Shown here one piece after another: positions 10,156 to 19,002 of a stretch of DNA of 24,951 nucleotides. The notes below the pieces were generated by a model. It was not told the origin of the DNA. It worked only from the letters and a program-made list of their open reading frames with translations, and did not search any database. This DNA is from Chara braunii (Eukaryota; Streptophyta; Charophyceae; Charales; Characeae): NCBI GenBank assembly GCA_003427395.1, contig BFEA01000030.1, positions 1,885,223 to 1,910,173 of the forward strand. The letters run 5' to 3'. Position 1 is the stretch's first letter, and the number at the start of each line of letters is the position of its first letter. A program made the translations under genes and the position numbers.

Positions 10156-10214
10156 CAGGGGTCCCTCACTTAAAGGGGTGATAAAAGCATCCCCGTAATT
10201 AAGTGGGTCCCGGT
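10156..10214. repeat. Imperfect inverted repeat next to R1
   Basis: GGGGTCCCTCACTTAA plus AGGGG on the left pairs with CCCC, TTAAGTG and GGTCCCG on the right across a short spacer. The right arm runs directly into the inverted R1 copy, so it may mark that repeat's end. Confidence 0.5.
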
Positions 10215-10220
10215 CGTGAA

Positions 10221-10275
10221 GGCTCCATCTATTGGTGGGGAGCAGCACCTACTGGAAAACGGGTCCAGCATCCCC
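10221..10275 (-). repeat. R1 hairpin repeat, copy 4 (inverted)
   Basis: On the minus strand this reads GGGGATGCTGGACCC, GTTTTCCAGTAGGTGCTGC, TCCCCACCAATAGATGGAGCC. It matches the 8605 copy through both the hairpin core and the 3' tail. The outer stem pair here is G-T, a wobble in RNA. Confidence 0.8.
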
Positions 10276-10628
10276 TGTACAATAGGAGATGGGTATCCAA
10301 GTTGCAATGGGGAATGAAGAACCGGCTGCAGGCCAGCATTGATTGCGCTGGACTCCAGGGAATTGACTGCCCAGGCTACAGGAAAGTGGAAAAGGGGAGT
10401 GCCTCTTCACCCTGCTGCAGGTCACCTCATCTCCTTTTGTAGTACCAGCAGTTTCTTTACCAATAGCAGCAACATCAATTCCCCCCAACCCATGATTGTG
10501 CCTCTACTAAACAGAGAGTAAGTGAAGGGAAAGGGTCTGAGAAATCTGAGGGAAGAAAAACAATTACGGAGGCCTATGCATAACGATGGCATGCACAAAT
10601 TAGTGAAGTCCTATCATTAGAACTGTGA

Positions 10629-10694
10629 GCCTCCCCGGCGGTGCTAGATGTGTCTGCTCATATCAGCACACCTAGCATCCGACCGGGTTGTTCT

Positions 10695-10726
<32 letters not shown>
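10629..10726 (+). mobile_element. Very short poly(A) retroposon with 10-bp duplications
   Basis: A 67-base body (10629-10695) is followed by about 31 A residues. It is bounded by a perfect 10-base target-site duplication AGAACTGTGA (10619-10628 and 10727-10736). The body folds into a long interrupted hairpin: CCCGG/CCGGG (10634 and 10683), TGCTAG/CTAGCA (10642 and 10672), TGTG/CACA and CTG/CAG, with a small CTCATAT loop. Poly(A) plus duplications of this size is the signature of LINE-mediated retroposition of a small RNA. I see no A or B box, so the source is not obviously a tRNA. It could be a retrocopied structured RNA or a severely 5'-truncated SINE. Confidence 0.8.
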
Positions 10727-10733
<7 letters not shown>

Positions 10734-10736
10734 TGA

Positions 10737-10900
10737 CCTATCACTTCCTTGCCCAAACCCCCTCCTCCTTTTAGCCATTTCAGTGTGGACACTGCAGAGA
10801 CAATAATGACAGCATTTTGCTATGGGTGAACCGATTCCTTTTGTACTCCTGGCAACCCCACCTTCTACCAACACAACCCTCTCCTTCCTTTCCCTCCTTG
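10737..10900. other. Spacer, no gene recognised
   Basis: Unremarkable mixed sequence between the tiny retroposon and the 17-bp inverted repeat. No coding signal. Confidence 0.4.
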
Positions 10901-11019
10901 AACCACCAGTACCTACCGGTTGTTGCAACCGTTAAGATGGTAGCCAAATCGGTCTGCTCCTCTGGTCCATACTGGTTCGACCCGGGCGGGTATGAATGAT
11001 GTGGTAGGTACTGGTGGTT
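10901..11019. repeat. 17-bp perfect inverted repeat, 85-base spacer
   Basis: AACCACCAGTACCTACC (10901-10917) is exactly complementary to 11003-11019. Inside, CATAC (about 10967) and GTATG (about 10990) can form a second stem, and the loop contains GGTTCGACCC, which resembles a Pol III B box. There are no convincing flanking duplications. It could be a MITE-like element or a structured transcript. Confidence 0.7.
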
Positions 11020-11112
11020 TGAGTGCACTTACCCAGTCCTGTAAGTGGGACCTTGCTCTGATTTATGAGATTCTTTATTTCTGACTTGGCAAAGCACCAG
11101 GATTAGGGGTAA

Positions 11113-11250
11113 GGGCACACTCACCACTAGGCCCTCAAAATTGCAAAATCCCAAAATGGCCTGCCAGATCTAGTGCTTCCTTTACTAGGACTCGATCTGG
11201 CCACTCATTTTGTGATTTTGCGAGTTCGAGGGCCTAGTGTGAGTATGCTC
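11113..11250. mobile_element. MITE, PIF/Harbinger (Tourist-like) type
   Basis: This 138-base element consists almost wholly of two long inverted arms (11113-11170 and 11194-11250) around a 23-base loop. The termini read GGGCACACTCAC and, on the other strand, GAGCATACTCAC. It is flanked by TAA on both sides (11110-11112 and 11251-11253). A 3-bp TAA/TTA duplication with GGG-type ends is characteristic of PIF/Harbinger elements; the class call is inference from those features. It encodes nothing and would depend on a transposase elsewhere. It sits at the left edge of the second LINE fragment, perhaps inside it. Confidence 0.8.
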
Positions 11251-11253
11251 TAA

Positions 11254-11826
11254 GCTCTCTAAGTGGAACACCAAAGGTACCGTGCACATGCGTTTCTTCA
11301 GCCTAGCATCCGTCAGACCACGGCGCACGACCATACAGGCTCTTCGTGACCCGAACAATGGTAGTGAAGTAGCCACCAACACAGCACACTGCACACAAAT
11401 CGCACACACCTTCTTCCAAACCCTCTTCTCATCACACATCCCAGAACCCCTGGAGAGGGGGCATTGCAACAGAATAGCAGAATTCTTAGACCCCCTGGAC
11501 AAGTGCTCTCCCACAAACAAAGGGAGAAGATCGACCAGCACCTGACACAATAGGAAGTTTGGATGACCCTCCCGCAGATGGAGGAGGAAAAGACGCCGGG
11601 CCGGACGACTTTCCCAAAGAGTTCTGGTGTGGCCGGCCTCCACGCAGATCTAGGAAAATAAACATCCAGAACTACCGTCCCATTACCTTGCTGACTGTCA
11701 TTTATAAGATGTTGGCCAAAGCACTAGCCAACCGTGAGGTAATGGAGGGCATCATTCACCCGGCTCAAACCCGTTTCATACACAACAAGGAACATCCAGG
11801 ACAATATCCTTTTGGTCCATGAGATG
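11254..11826 (+). pseudogene. LINE B/C, left part: RT amino-terminal region
   Basis: A second, diverged copy of the LINE family. KWNTKGTVHMRFFSLAS and DPNNGSEVATNTAHCTQIAH align with LINE A around 4790-4930 (MDTHFFSMV; DPNDNNIIATDTAHCTLI). DDFPKEFW is present at about 11600, followed after an internal deletion by KINIQNYRPITLLTVIYKM and IIHPAQTRF, and it ends in ILLVHEMM, equal to LINE A ILLVNDVV. Frameshifts and the deletion of the region between PKEFW and KINIQNY make it non-functional. It stops at 11826 exactly where LINE homology would be expected to continue; the continuation is found at 15494. Confidence 0.85.
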
Positions 11827-13084
11827 ATGCCCTGGGAGGTTCACAGCAGGCCCTTGGGGCGCAGCGCGACCGGGAGCACTGTGCCCCGCTCGAGCACCGT
11901 CGAAGCGGACGCGGCGCGACGCGGGAGTCAACGGAGAGTCATGCGACGCAGTGGGCGGGTGGGGACTGTGGTGCGTGAGACTTGACAGTGGGAGGATAGA
12001 GATGACGTGGCGGGACTTGGTGTGGCCGGCCTTTTGAAAGCACAGGGGTGCCATCTCCGGCTTCACGCTTCATCTAGTGATGCTGCAGGTCAGCATGCTG
12101 GATGAAGGGAAGACTGTCTTTGAAAGGGGGCGGGTCTTCATGAGATTCTTGGCATATGGGGTGCTTAAGCTCCTCTGCCTGCGTAGTTTCGTGGAGGATG
12201 GTCGGCTGATGCAGGCTGGAAGGGAGGAGCGCATCCTCACATGGAGTGAGAGGAGGATTGGAGGCGACATCGAGTCCGCGTTTTTTGAAGAAGGGCAAAG
12301 CGGTATCGGCGGCAGCTGCGTTTGCATCACAAGGGCATCCGAAGTGCAAGGGCGCTGTGGTCGATGTTGTTTCACTTTGTTGATTGCATCTTCAGGATGA
12401 GCTTGCTTTTCTTTGGATAGACCATCTCGCCGATTATATGAGGTATAATGTCTTCTGTTGTAGTCACCAATCTGGATTACTTTGATTCGCGATGTAAGTT
12501 TCCAGTTCTGATTTCTGAAAATTTCAATCTCTGATTCTACAGGACGTATTCTTGATTCTGTTTTTTTTGTAGATCTTGATCGGTGGTTTGTATTTTTTAC
12601 TTTCTCATTTACTGTTTTGATTGTCGATTCATTTTTGGCTTTGAATCTCCTGATTACTGTCTGAGTAACTCTCCCTCCTAATTGATTGTCGATTGTTTTT
12701 TTCTGTTTAGTACTTCCTGATCTATGGTCTGAGCGATTTCTTGAACTAGGGTTCTGGAAATCAGAGTCGAAAGTCTGTGAGGACATCAGAATCAACTTCC
12801 TATTTTGTTCTGCTTTTTGAAATTTCGTATTCTATCCAACTGTATCTGCGATTGACCTTCTGAATTGGATGCCAAAGTTCATGACCTAAACTTTCTTGAT
12901 TGCTATTTGATCTCATTTTTAAATTCCAATTCTCAAAACGACGTTCTAACTTTGTTCCTGATTTTCGATGGAAAGATTTACGATTGTACATGTTAATCTT
13001 CTGGTGGTACTTTTTCTCGGGGGAGGAACTAGAATGGGTGGATGGAAAGAAGAAGGGGACTTTCAACGGACGGAAGATGTTGGG
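11827..13084. other. No confident gene: GC-rich then T-rich DNA
   Basis: The first 230 bases are GC-rich with many CG steps. A plus-strand frame of 107 codons (12077-12400, starting ATGATGCTGCAG) and a minus-strand frame of 241 codons (12795-12070, Ser/Arg/Lys-rich) overlap each other. Neither has a recognisable domain. From about 12400 the plus strand is T-rich with several pyrimidine-tract-plus-AG words, such as TTTTTTTTGTAG, that resemble 3' splice sites. This could be an intron or UTR of an unrecognised gene, but it is not convincing. Confidence 0.35.
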
Positions 13085-13830
13085 TAAGGTGAGTAGGTCT
13101 GGAGGACGATGCTGGGACGACATAGGCTGGTGTTGGAGCTTTGCTCTGTGACCCAGGGGGAGCATGAGGCCCATGGAGTTATGCCGAGGGTGGAAGGCAT
13201 AACCAACTCGTCCAACGTAGTCGGCGCTGGGGGTTGGACCCTGTAACCTGTTTAGGGGTTTGCCGCTAAAGGAATTGTCGAGGGAGGAGGGCACTTCCTA
13301 TCCGTCAGAACTAGGTTGGTCGGTACTGGGGAGGGTTGTGGTGCCCTGTTATCCTAGCAGAGGGGGGTATGAGACCAGGTGAGTTCTGGTACGAGGATTG
13401 AAAGCCGGGACCGGCGGTCCGCCTGTTGAGAGGGGGATTTTAGGATAGTTTGGTATTAATGTTTAGTTTCGACCCCCTTTTCTGAATTTTATTCGGTTTG
13501 GCCGTTAGGGGGACTGGATAATGTTTTAGGATTCTGGGGCTGCTATCAACTTTTCCTGGGCTACTTTGAAGTTAAGCTCAGCGATTTGCGGTTGTTCGAT
13601 GCCAGAACGACGCTGGTCGGTGCTGGGGTGTCGCCCTGTAACCTGTTGACGCAGGAGCGTGAGGCCTGGTAGAGAGATCTGGGGATGCCTTGGGGTGGGC
13701 ATCCCACGGGACAACCAAGGTTTGTTGCTGCGATGACGCTGACCGGAGCTGGGGTGAGTTGTGTTGGCCTGTAACCCAGCACGAAGTCGGGGTGTGAGGC
13801 TTGGAAAAACTCGGCAGGGAGTAAGACAAC
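13085..13830 (+). repeat. Five diverged copies of a roughly 80-base unit
   Basis: Units begin near 13105, 13215, 13315, 13605 and 13730. They share the pattern (G)TCGGxGCTGGGG, then CCTGTAACC, then GTGAGGCxTGG. Copies 4 and 5 are closest (GGTGCTGGGGTGTCGCCCTG and GGAGCTGGGGTGAGTTGTG). Spacing is irregular (about 90-290), so this is an old, scrambled tandem array or a scattered subrepeat. No coding function is apparent. Confidence 0.6.
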
Positions 13831-13920
13831 TTTGAGGAACTCTGGAAAGGTTTGTTAGGGAGTTCGAGAGTTTTGGAGCTTCTTTTAGGACTCCGGTTGT
13901 CTATTCTAAAAAGAAACGAG

Positions 13921-14405
13921 GTGAGTGGGAGAAGGAGATGGTGGGATATCATGCGTCCTACTACTGAGGGGGCTAGGTGGTAGGATTGGAATAGGGTACA
14001 GCAGCAGTAGCGATGGTGGCTCTGATGCAGTAAGTCTTGCCGGAGTGAGGTACAGAGGACTGATGTGGGGGGGGGTTCTGAGTTGGCTTTTGAATTTTGC
14101 TTATTCTTGAAGCCTGTTGTAGTTATTTCCTAAGTAGCTCCAACGTCTTGAGCCAAAAAAGAGAATGGGTGAGTGGGAAAGGAGATGGTGGGATATCATG
14201 CGTCCTACTAGTGACGGGGCTAGCTGGTAGGGTGGGAATAGGGTAGGGCAGCAGTGGAGTTGGTGGCTCTGCTGCAGTAAGTCTTGCCGGAGTGAGGAAA
14301 AGTGGATGTATGGGGGGGGGGTTCTGAGTAGTCTTCTGAATTTTGTTCATATTCTGAAGTTTGTCGTAGTCATTTTCTAAGCAGCTCCAATTTTTTCTGA
14401 GCCAA
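13921..14405 (+). repeat. 248-bp tandem duplication
   Basis: Copy 1 (13921-14168) and copy 2 (14169-about 14405) both begin GTGAGTGGGA, contain AAGGAGATGGTGGGATATC or a close match, ATGCGTCCTACTA and GTAAGTCTTGCCGGAGTGAG, and end with a G-run, GGTTCTGAGT and AGCTCCAA. They are clearly similar but carry many substitutions, so the duplication is not recent. The second copy leads into the R1 copy and the assembly gap. Confidence 0.85.
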
Positions 14406-14461
14406 TGCCGGGTAATGGCCCCGGTATCTCAATGTTCAAAATCTTATGTAAATTTCCATAT

Positions 14462-14487
14462 GGGACGCTGGGCCCGGTTCCCAGCAC
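14462..14487 (+). repeat. R1 hairpin repeat, copy 5 (cut by gap)
   Basis: GGGACGCTGGGCCCGGTTCC followed by CAGCAC. The inner stem pair has changed from A-T to G-C on both sides (GCTGGG...CCCAGC) with the loop CCCGGTT unchanged. The tail of the repeat falls into the N run. Confidence 0.75.
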
Positions 14488-14549
14488 NNNNNNNNNNNNN
14501 NNNNNNNNNNNNNNNNNNNNNNNNNNNNNNNNNNNNNNNNNNNNNNNNN
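14488..14549. other. Assembly gap (62 N)
   Basis: A run of N. It begins inside the R1 repeat, so the repeat probably caused the break; the real length is unknown. Any frame crossing it is meaningless. Confidence 0.99.
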
Positions 14550-14756
14550 AGACGGAAAAAGAGGAGGAAGCGAGGGAGACAGAGACATAGGCAAGCTTCC
14601 TCCTTCTTTTTTTTGCTTTTTTGTTTTTTCCTTTTTTGTTTTTTCCTTTTTTTTTCAAGTTGTTTTTTAAGACATGTGCGCCATAGCTACACGGCTCACC
14701 CTTGTCTCGACTTGTGCCACTAGCGATGGCAGAGTCTTGACCGCACTCTCCCTCTG

Positions 14757-15030
14757 CCACACACCCACGCGCACACACACACAGACTATTGCCCGCACAC
14801 TCTCGATCACACCCACGCACGCGCATACACACGCAATCTCTTGCTCGCTCTCTCTCTCTCTCACACACACGCACACACACAGACAGACAGGCAAACTTCG
14901 TCCAATCTGTGTGTCTGTGTGTGTGTGTATGTGTGTGTGTCTGTGGGTGTGAGAGAGAGAAAGCGAGAGAGAGAGCGAACAAGAGTCTGTGTTGTGGCGA
15001 TGAGACAGAGAGAGCGACAGACAGATAGCC
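14757..15030. repeat. (AC)n/(TC)n and (GT)n/(GA)n microsatellite, foldback form
   Basis: The left half (14757-14890) is CA- and TC-rich; the right half (14905-15030) is TG- and GA-rich, centred near 14895. The two halves are imperfect reverse complements (CTCTCTCTCACACACACGC against GTGTGTGTGAGAGAGAG-type words), so the strand could fold into a long hairpin. Frames through it are artefacts of simple repeats. Confidence 0.9.
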
Positions 15031-15224
15031 AAATGAGAATGAACTTCCCGCTAGAACATGGCCAAATGCGCCCGCCGCATTTTCTCACATTTCGACAGTG
15101 GTGTGGCGATGCCCACGGACCGCCCGCACCACGGACCGAGCGCCAAACACTCATGTGCCTGCATCTGAACCGTGTTCTAGACGAAAGTTCGTTCCGACCC
15201 AAAACGATTGCAAAATAAAATTGT

Positions 15225-15293
15225 CTTTTTTGTCTTTTGTTTTTTCTTGGCTTTTTTTGTTTGTTTTTTTTCGGACCGACCCAAAAAGAAAGA

Positions 15294-15338
<45 letters not shown>

Positions 15339-15363
15339 AAAAAAATTTTTTTTTTTTTTTTGG

Positions 15364-15411
<48 letters not shown>

Positions 15412-15444
15412 AAATTATTTTTTAATTTAATTTTATTCTTTAGG

Positions 15445-15480
<36 letters not shown>
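15225..15480. repeat. T- and A-homopolymer tracts
   Basis: T-rich DNA (15225-15270) is followed by A-rich tracts, a run of T near 15346-15360, then more A tracts to 15410 and again 15445-15480. The A/T blocks can pair with each other. The last A tract ends 13 bases before LINE homology resumes and may be the poly(A) of a retroposed part of the insertion. Exact lengths in such tracts are unreliable in assemblies. Confidence 0.85.
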
Positions 15481-15482
<2 letters not shown>

Positions 15483-15493
15483 TTAAGCTTTCA

Positions 15494-16690
15494 AGATGGT
15501 TTAAAGTTCTCTAAACAGAATCAACTTTCATCTTCATCCACTTCGAGAAAGCATATGACCATGTGGACTGGTTCTTCCTAGGCAAATGCCTAGAAAAAAT
15601 GACCTTTGACCCTAACCTCTGATGGTGGGTATTCATTCTGCACAACAAAGCCACTACCCGGATCCAGTTTAACGGGTCTCGCACCTGAAATTTGCCTCCA
15701 CCGCTCTTCAAGACATCAGTTCGGTTGAGGACCTATCGGCCAACCTGAGTCACAATAAGGATCCGGGTCACACGGATCCCCGACGATGTCATCGCAATAC
15801 GCTCATTATTCGCTGATGACTTCACCATCATGGTCGAGGCCAACACGCCGAACATGCGGGAAATTCAAAGACTAATGTACCGCTTCTGCGCATTGTCGGA
15901 CATGGCGGTCAACTAGGGGAACAAAACACTAGGGTGGTGGATCCAGCACCGAGGAGGCCGATCCCAGAGTCCCCCAGCATTACATGTGTACCGCTGGAAG
16001 CCCCAGTCCACGTACTTGGAGTCTTGATGATAACCCATAGTAGACTAGTACAAACTACCTATGAATCCAGACCCCGTCCGTGGCAAAGTTATTTAACTAG
16101 AACAACAAGTTAAACTCACTTTTTAGTCGAGTGTTAGTAATTGACAGCGTGGTGCTGACCGCCTTATGGTACAAATCGCTGTTCTTGCTAACTTGCCCTT
16201 AAACCTTAAACGACAACTAACGACATTTCTTTGGTCAGGGGACAGTGAAAACAAACATGCCATTAGTAGCACCGCATGAGACTCGGTAGTCCGGGCAAAA
16301 GCTAAAGAGGGGTTGGGCATCTTTGACTCGACCGCCCAGGTTCAAACCCTCAGTCTGCAGTGGATCAGGAATCTTACACTCAGATCGATCAACCTTGGCA
16401 CCCTCTAGCCCTGGAGTAGATCTCTTGCCTGCCCCCCCCCCCCCACACAACTGATGCGATGACCTGGCTGGAGGACAGGTACTAGCGAGTCCCTTGCCAA
16501 GGTCAGGGGAGCCTTCAAGAGGGCGAGGCGTGCGATGACTTCTAGCCCCTGCTACTAAAAATTTAAAGAAATACCCCTTCCCCCTCCGACCGACCGGAAC
16601 CAGAACGGTGGGAAGAGGTCATGCGTCAAGCCTGTGACAAGTCGGGATTCGTACTCAGCGGCTTTCCGTACCCTTACGGGGAAAATCCAA
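15494..16690 (+). pseudogene. LINE B/C, right part: RT palm to C-terminal region
   Basis: LINE homology resumes with FIFIHFEKAYDHVDW (motif A, about 15530-15570), then ILHNKATT. A deletion removes motif B, and LFADDFTIMVEA (motif C, about 15806-15840) follows with REIQRLMYRFCALSDMAVN. LVIDSVVLTALWYKS, LTTFLWSGDS and GLGIFDS match LINE A 6110-6330. WLEDRY and PERWEEVMRQACDKSGF match 6460-6600. Many stops (for example TAG at 15915) and frameshifts make it a relic. It begins where the left part stops, which supports one split copy rather than two insertions. Confidence 0.85.
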
Positions 16691-18030
16691 AGTAAGCCTC
16701 TAAGTATGGATTATGGTTGATCGAGAAACGAGGGGTTTAATTTTTCTTTTTCTCCAGAGTGAGGGACGAAGGATAAACTTGTATCTTTTAAAATTGCCCC
16801 TGATGATTTCTCCGCGCGGACGATTAGCGACACGTCGAAAAATCCAAGAAACGGTTAGGAATTAGTGTGGGCGGACTTTTAAATTTCTTGTGTAACAACG
16901 TGCGCGACTGATTTTCAAATTTCTTGCTTGCCGCGTAAACCCACTCCCTGCTTTGCATCTACGCCCCATCTTCCCTTCTTGTTGCGCGCTCCCCTTTTTG
17001 CATGCCTCTTCATCTCCCCGCAAGCAACGTCCGATCCTCTCCTTACCTATCACCGCGAGTGAATGGTTGTCTAGTTGGGATGGTCGGATCAATGTGATGA
17101 ACCGAACACACACATCACTTGAACGACCACCCCAATTACAGAGAACTCTCGACTTGCCCCTTTCGATCCTCCTAGAATCTTTGCCTTTCTTTTGTCCTGC
17201 TCATCTACACCCCTCGCTACCTGCACCTCGCGCTATCTTGTTCTTCGGGATAACAATCAGGACCATCATCTTGAGTTACCATTGGTTTTTTATCTCTCCT
17301 CGGAGCAATCCCCTCACCTGCAGCACCTACCGCCTGTTGTAAAGACCTTAGGGTTCGATGATTTTGGGAAAGTGGTCGTCCTCGTTTGCGGTGTTCGTGT
17401 TGTGATGACATCATTATATCACTCGCAGAGCGACCGGGAGTAATATCCGAACCTACACGCAATCCCAATCCATAGTTGAATGAGGAAGAAGGGCGGTCTA
17501 ACGAAGATAAACCGACTTGACCTGGAACAACAGAAGGACACCGAGTACTCTGATACTATCGGCGAAGACACAAAAGCATCCTTAACAACCCTTTCACAAT
17601 GGCGAAGGCGTTTACGACGCTTCCACGGAACATGCAAGGACCTATCCACAGGTGAAGTGAAGATTGGAACGGTGGATAGATTACCGTTGGTTGAATCATC
17701 ATGTTGACCTTGATCCTCTGCTATATTAATGGGCAGATACGTACGCATTTGTACATGGGCATGTCATGGCGGATAGGAGGAATAAGATGCATATAGACAA
17801 TCAGAACGAAAAAAACACACCTCAAAAGAGTCAAAACATCCATATATAGATATAATTATATGAAGAACAGTAAATATAGTGTCAAATAGAAAAGAAAAGA
17901 AAACAGAAAAAACAAAGAAGATGCAGTGCAACACATAGAACGCAACCAAAATGAGAATCACAAAAGATCAAAGAAAATAAGAAGTCAGTACATTTTTTAT
18001 TTTTATTTTTTTAGCGCATTTATCCCGGTT
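16691..18030. other. No gene recognised (1.3 kb)
   Basis: The longest frames are 129 codons (16953-17342, plus) and 109 codons (17748-17419, minus); neither has a motif. A 75-codon plus frame (17480-17707, Lys/Arg-rich) is equally unsupported. 17800-18010 is AT-rich with A-rich purine runs. Decayed tail of LINE B/C may extend a little past 16690, but I cannot align it. Confidence 0.4.
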
Positions 18031-18086
18031 AATCAATGTTAATTCATATCAGAATTTCTTTGTCCGTGCAAATATAGATGTATAGG

Positions 18087-18985
18087 TCCACTTTCATGTT
18101 TGTGCAAACGTTTAATCGGGACCGAAACTTCTTTGGACTCCTATTGAGGTTAATAAGACGCCTCATATTTTGTTACTATGCCTCATTCAGTTCCTATGTT
18201 CGTTTTGTGATCCTATACGCCCCTTAGTCTTTTCAGGGCCCCATGTGATAGAGTCATACGTACCTCCCTTGTCCACGTTTGCCCTTTGTCATTCTCTGGC
18301 AGGGCTCACTTTCCTGTTCGGATAAATTTGTCATTAGGATCATAACTTCTTTTGGCTCCAATCCACATTAATCGAGGCGGCTCCTACTTGCGGTCAGCCT
18401 TAGGTATCCTTAGTCAGTCATCCGTCCACAAAAGATTTGAAGAAGGTAAAATGTTTTCGCTGACCTTTCCGAGCCCCGATCGTTAGGAATTAGTCCATAG
18501 TACCCATTCTCCTCGCCTGAGCACGAGGCCCAGATCTCAGAAGTAGGCATTGGCTCCACCGCAACAACATTGCACCACCCCCATAAATGGGTCTATGCGG
18601 CGTGCCGCACCTCTCCCCAGCCAGCCTCGAAGGTCTTGGATCCCGGAAGAGCCATTCCTAGTGATCGAGGTCGGACAAACTGTTAATGGCCTCACCTTTC
18701 TTCTCCTCTTTTACTTGGGCGACTTTGATGAGATAGGAGCAAAGGGGGTAGAGAACATGACTTTTGGAACGGGCCTAGGCAAGCGGAGGTCATTCGGGAT
18801 AGCACGGGTGCCTTGGGCAAAATGCTACGTTAATTGTCAGCTTTATTCCTTCTTATCGGATTGGTTCCTTCTCAAATATCCATTCGAAACACATAGTGTG
18901 ACCCCCCCTCCCAATAACACTTAATTTGCTTCACATAACCGCCTGAGTATTTTCAGCGCCTCACGTAGACCAATCATACGTACCT
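18087..18985 (+). repeat. Diverged interspersed repeat units
   Basis: 18087-18172 and 18303-18388 align over about 86 bases at roughly two-thirds identity (shared CACTTT, AACTTCTTTGG or AACTTCTTTTGG, CTCC, TTAAT). 18215-18265 and 18938-18985 share TTTTCAG, GCC and TCATACGTACCT. This suggests an old array with a period of about 217 bases, later interrupted. A 125-codon frame at 18550-18924 without an early ATG lies between the copies and shows no domain. Confidence 0.5.
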
Positions 18986-19002
18986 TGATTGCTATGTATC
19001 AT

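Larger units (their letters stand above)
11827..15493. other. About 3.67 kb of DNA inserted into LINE B/C
   Basis: This block separates two parts of what looks like one LINE copy. A putative 5-base duplication AGATG flanks it (11822-11826 and 15494-15498). Rejoining there would leave LINE B/C within about seven bases of LINE A length at that point. The block contains GC-rich sequence (11830-12060), T-rich non-coding DNA (12400-12970), diverged repeats, a 248-bp duplication, an N gap, microsatellites and homopolymers. It ends with a poly(A) shortly before the junction. I find no transposase, integrase, LTRs or terminal inverted repeats, so the mechanism is unknown and several events may be stacked. 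Confidence 0.55.

Noticed and set aside
12070-12795. 241-codon minus-strand open frame, Ser/Arg/Lys-rich
   Set aside because: It is the complement of T-rich non-coding DNA, has no motif, and overlaps an equally open plus-strand frame.
14674-15218. Several long frames of Thr/His, Cys/Val and Ser/Leu repeats
   Set aside because: They are translations of dinucleotide microsatellites.
11827-15493. LTR retrotransposon as the inserted DNA in LINE B/C
   Set aside because: A 5-bp duplication and a CA end were suggestive, but no direct terminal repeats, primer-binding site, protease or integrase were seen.
16437-16445. C homopolymer and change of frame near 16440
   Set aside because: Likely a slippage or assembly effect in a dead LINE, not a programmed frameshift.
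17760-17961. 65-codon minus-strand hydrophobic frame resembling a membrane protein
   Set aside because: It is the complement of A-rich low-complexity DNA; hydrophobicity follows from TTT/ATT codons.
18550-18924. 125-codon plus-strand open frame
   Set aside because: It has no early ATG (starts TTG), no recognisable domain, and lies between diverged repeat copies.
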